From contig CACYEE010000190.1 in the NCBI GenBank assembly GCA_902773415.1, forward strand, positions 1 through 6,827: 6,827 nucleotides of DNA, written 5' to 3'. The stretch is from an uncultured Actinomyces sp. (GTDB lineage: Bacteria > Actinomycetota > Actinomycetes > Actinomycetales > Actinomycetaceae). Under the pieces are notes generated by a model. That model did no database searches. It saw only the letters and a list, made by a program, of their open reading frames with translations, and was not told the origin of the DNA. Every line of letters begins with the position of its first letter. The stretch's first letter is position 1. Made by a program: the position numbers and the translations under genes. Below, one piece after another: positions 5,569-6,827 of this stretch.

Positions 5569-5597
5569 ATTCTACCATGTCTGGTATAGGGTACCCT
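5569..5597 (-). promoter_or_regulatory. Candidate carD promoter covered by two palindromes
   Basis: TAGAAT at 5574-5569 (minus strand) is a fair -10 box about 45 bases before the carD ATG. No -35 consensus lies upstream. In its place are TACCA-TGTC-TGGTA (5573-5586), an inverted repeat running into the -10 box, and the perfect 10-bp palindrome AGGGTACCCT (5588-5597), which occupies the -35 position. This arrangement suggests operator sites or activator dependence (inference). Confidence 0.4.
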
Positions 5598-5646
5598 CCC
5601 CTGATCGACACCTCACATTTTCCGCCCGAAGCCGCGCAGCACCGGG

Positions 5647-5677
5647 CGTATCACTGGTGTCAGGCACCAGTGATACG
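5647..5677. repeat. Perfect 13-bp inverted repeat with a 5-base loop
   Basis: CGTATCACTGGTG (5647-5659) and CACCAGTGATACG (5665-5677) are exact reverse complements around TCAGG. This is the strongest hairpin in the window. Neither strand has a T-run after it, so it is not an ordinary intrinsic terminator, although it lies about 100 bases past the exporter stop and 124 bases before carD. It resembles REP-like dispersed palindromes. Confidence 0.75.
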
Positions 5678-5716
5678 TTAACCGATTCCAGCACCAAAGG
5701 ACGGTCCCGCATATGC

Positions 5717-5746
5717 CGCAAAGGGGACAGAGTCGATGCAGTCCCC
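5717..5746 (-). terminator. G-rich inverted repeat followed by TTT, sharing 12 bases with the fhs leader
   Basis: On the minus strand GGGGAC (5746-5741), 12 bases, GTCCCC (5728-5723), then TTTGCG. It lies 34 bases past the exporter stop, so it may end that transcript, though the T-tract is short. The plus-strand segment CGCAAAGGGGAC (5717-5728) is identical to 3417-3428, which argues for a dispersed element rather than a dedicated terminator. Confidence 0.4.
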
Positions 5747-5779
5747 GCCGCCGAACACGGACCAACACGGGCCCGGCGG

Positions 5780-6661
5780 CTACGTCGCGTCGCCCTCCCC
5801 CGGGCTCGTGGCGAGCGCAACCGCAACCGTCACGCACACAAGACCCGCGACTTCGCCCCACGTCGGAATCTGACGCATCGTCACGATGCCGACACCGAGG
5901 GAAATCGCCGGCAGGAGCGAGTTGAGCAGGGCGAAGCGGGCGGGCGGCAGGGCCTTCATGACGACCTGATCGAGACCGTTCTGGATCACCGACGAGCACA
6001 AGCCGACGAGGAACATGAGCGCCAGCAGCTTCGGAGTGCTCAGAATCGGCAGGAAGCCAGGCGCGGCAACGGGCGCATAGGCGAGCACCCCGGCTCCGAT
6101 GCCGACGGTCAGGCCGTCAAGCGGATTCCCCGACGTGGCGACCCTGCGCCCCATCCACATGTAGAAGGCCCAGAACACGCCTGCGACAAGCGCCCAGAAC
6201 ACGCCGACCCGGACGCTGCGGCCGGAGATGTCCACCCCGACCCACGAAATGAGAAACACGCCCGCGAGCGCGAAAACGATGCCGGCACGCACCTTCCAGC
6301 CGCGCCCGGTCAGGGCGGCAAGCAGCACCGGCCCGAGGAATTCGAGAGCGACGGTGGTGCCGAGCGCGATGCGTTCGATGGCAAGGTAGAAGGTGATGTT
6401 CATCGAGGCGAGCATGAGACCGAAGAGAACGCTTGTGCGCACGCGGGTCCAGTCGAAGCGCCCCTCGGACGTTCGCGGCCAGGGTCGACGCCACAGGCCG
6501 AGCATGATGCACGCGGTGAGCAGGCGGCCCCAGCCGACAGAGACGGAACTCGCGTGAGCGAAAAGCGACACGGCGATGGCGGCACCGACATATTGGACGA
6601 TGCCGGAAGCGATAAGCATGAAAGGCGCAACCCGCCCCGAAATCTCGAATCCGCGCGCCAT
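5780..6661 (-). CDS. EamA-family (DMT superfamily) exporter, RhtA-like
   Basis: Inner-membrane protein with about ten hydrophobic segments in two EamA halves (about 12-140 and 150-287). It is probably an exporter of amino acids or related small metabolites; E. coli RhtA exports threonine and homoserine. Family-like features are ASGIVQYVGAAIAVSLFAH (18-36), the segment MNITFYLAIERIALGTTVAL (87-106) followed by EFLGPVLLAAL (107-117), FWAFYMWMGRRV (163-174), LCSSVIQNGLDQVVMKALPP (221-240) and FALLNSLLPAISLGVG (243-258). ATG 6661 gives 293 residues (E. coli RhtA is about 295), ten residues before the first membrane segment, and has AAGG/GAGGG upstream. ATG 6718 or GTG 6796 would add a non-membrane Gly/Ala-rich tail and lack ribosome sites. 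The substrate cannot be read from sequence. It is separated from carD by 256 bases, so it is probably an independent unit. A weak TTGCTT/TACCCT pair near 6750-6721 could be its promoter. Confidence 0.93.
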   Translation of the reverse strand: MARGFEISGRVAPFMLIASGIVQYVGAAIAVSLFAHASSVSVGWGRLLTACIMLGLWRRPWPRTSEGRFDWTRVRTSVLFGLMLASMNITFYLAIERIALGTTVALEFLGPVLLAALTGRGWKVRAGIVFALAGVFLISWVGVDISGRSVRVGVFWALVAGVFWAFYMWMGRRVATSGNPLDGLTVGIGAGVLAYAPVAAPGFLPILSTPKLLALMFLVGLCSSVIQNGLDQVVMKALPPARFALLNSLLPAISLGVGIVTMRQIPTWGEVAGLVCVTVAVALATSPGEGDAT

Positions 6662-6827
6662 GACGCCTTGCCCTCGCGCCGCGCCACCGGCAATGTCGCC
6701 GGCCCCTGTGCCTGCCATGCGGCAAGGGTACGCCATTGCAGGCGGCTCGAAGCAAGTCGACGCCGGGCGTCCGTCGCGCATCAGCGGCACGTTCACGCAC
6801 GCCGCAGAGCCTGAACGACGCCGGGCG

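Noticed and set aside
5754..5773. Tandem 10-base near-repeat AACACGGACC / AACACGGGCC after the exporter stop
   Set aside because: Only two units with one mismatch, too little to call a functional repeat.
6662..6796. Longer start for the exporter (ATG 6718 or GTG 6796)
   Set aside because: The extra residues are Gly/Ala/Pro-rich with no membrane segment, the starts lack ribosome sites, and the total length would exceed the family norm.
5522..6814. Plus-strand open frame of 430 codons opposite the exporter
   Set aside because: Composition is dominated by Arg, His, Glu and Asp, the complement of a membrane protein. No domain recognised.
6758..6827. 12-base direct repeat CGACGCCGGGCG (6758-6769 and 6816-6827)
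   Set aside because: Exact, but very GC-rich and cut by the window edge. Such words recur by chance at this base composition, so it is not evidence for regulation by itself.
1..6827. CRISPR array, tRNA or rRNA gene, insertion sequence, toxin-antitoxin or phage gene
   Set aside because: No regularly spaced repeats, cloverleaf-like sequence, transposase or phage motifs, or small paired toxin-antitoxin frames were found on either strand.

Overview
The window is high-GC DNA from an actinobacterium (Actinomycetota). The evidence is a CarD-type RNA polymerase regulator directly upstream of ispD, strong G/C preference at third codon positions, several GTG starts, and 1- to 4-base gene junctions. 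I cannot name the genus. Every gene I can support is on the minus strand, so transcription runs from high to low coordinates.

Layout in the direction of transcription: (1) 6661-5780, an RhtA-like EamA-family exporter. (2) 5779-5524, a 256-base gap rich in palindromes: a perfect 13-bp hairpin, a G-rich inverted repeat, and a candidate carD promoter flanked by two operator-like palindromes. (3) carD (5523-5029) and ispD (5027-4293), separated by a single base. (4) A 231-base gap with competing hairpins and a good -35/-10 pair, then ispF (4061-3585). (5) A 307-base leader with no gene, holding a degenerate second copy of the ispF 3' end and two small G-rich palindromes, then fhs, formate-tetrahydrofolate ligase (3277-1616). 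(6) Two strong GC hairpins that probably end fhs transcription, then a possible leaderless promoter. (7) An unrecognised gene at 1517-840 whose protein-like reading frame switches in the middle, coupled by a GTGA overlap to a 213-residue lipoprotein (843-202). The last 201 bases to the left edge hold nothing I can support.

IspD and IspF are two steps of the non-mevalonate (MEP) pathway to isoprenoid precursors, and carD next to them is a familiar actinobacterial arrangement. fhs supplies 10-formyl-tetrahydrofolate for one-carbon metabolism and has no obvious pathway link to its neighbours. The two distal genes look like a small envelope-associated operon of unknown function.

Most of the window is ordinary core genome. 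I see no mobile element, CRISPR array, toxin or defence module. The unusual points are small: the apparent pair of compensating frameshifts, a 15-bp tandem duplication that doubles a lipobox, the ispF tail copy, and the palindromic elements in the gaps.
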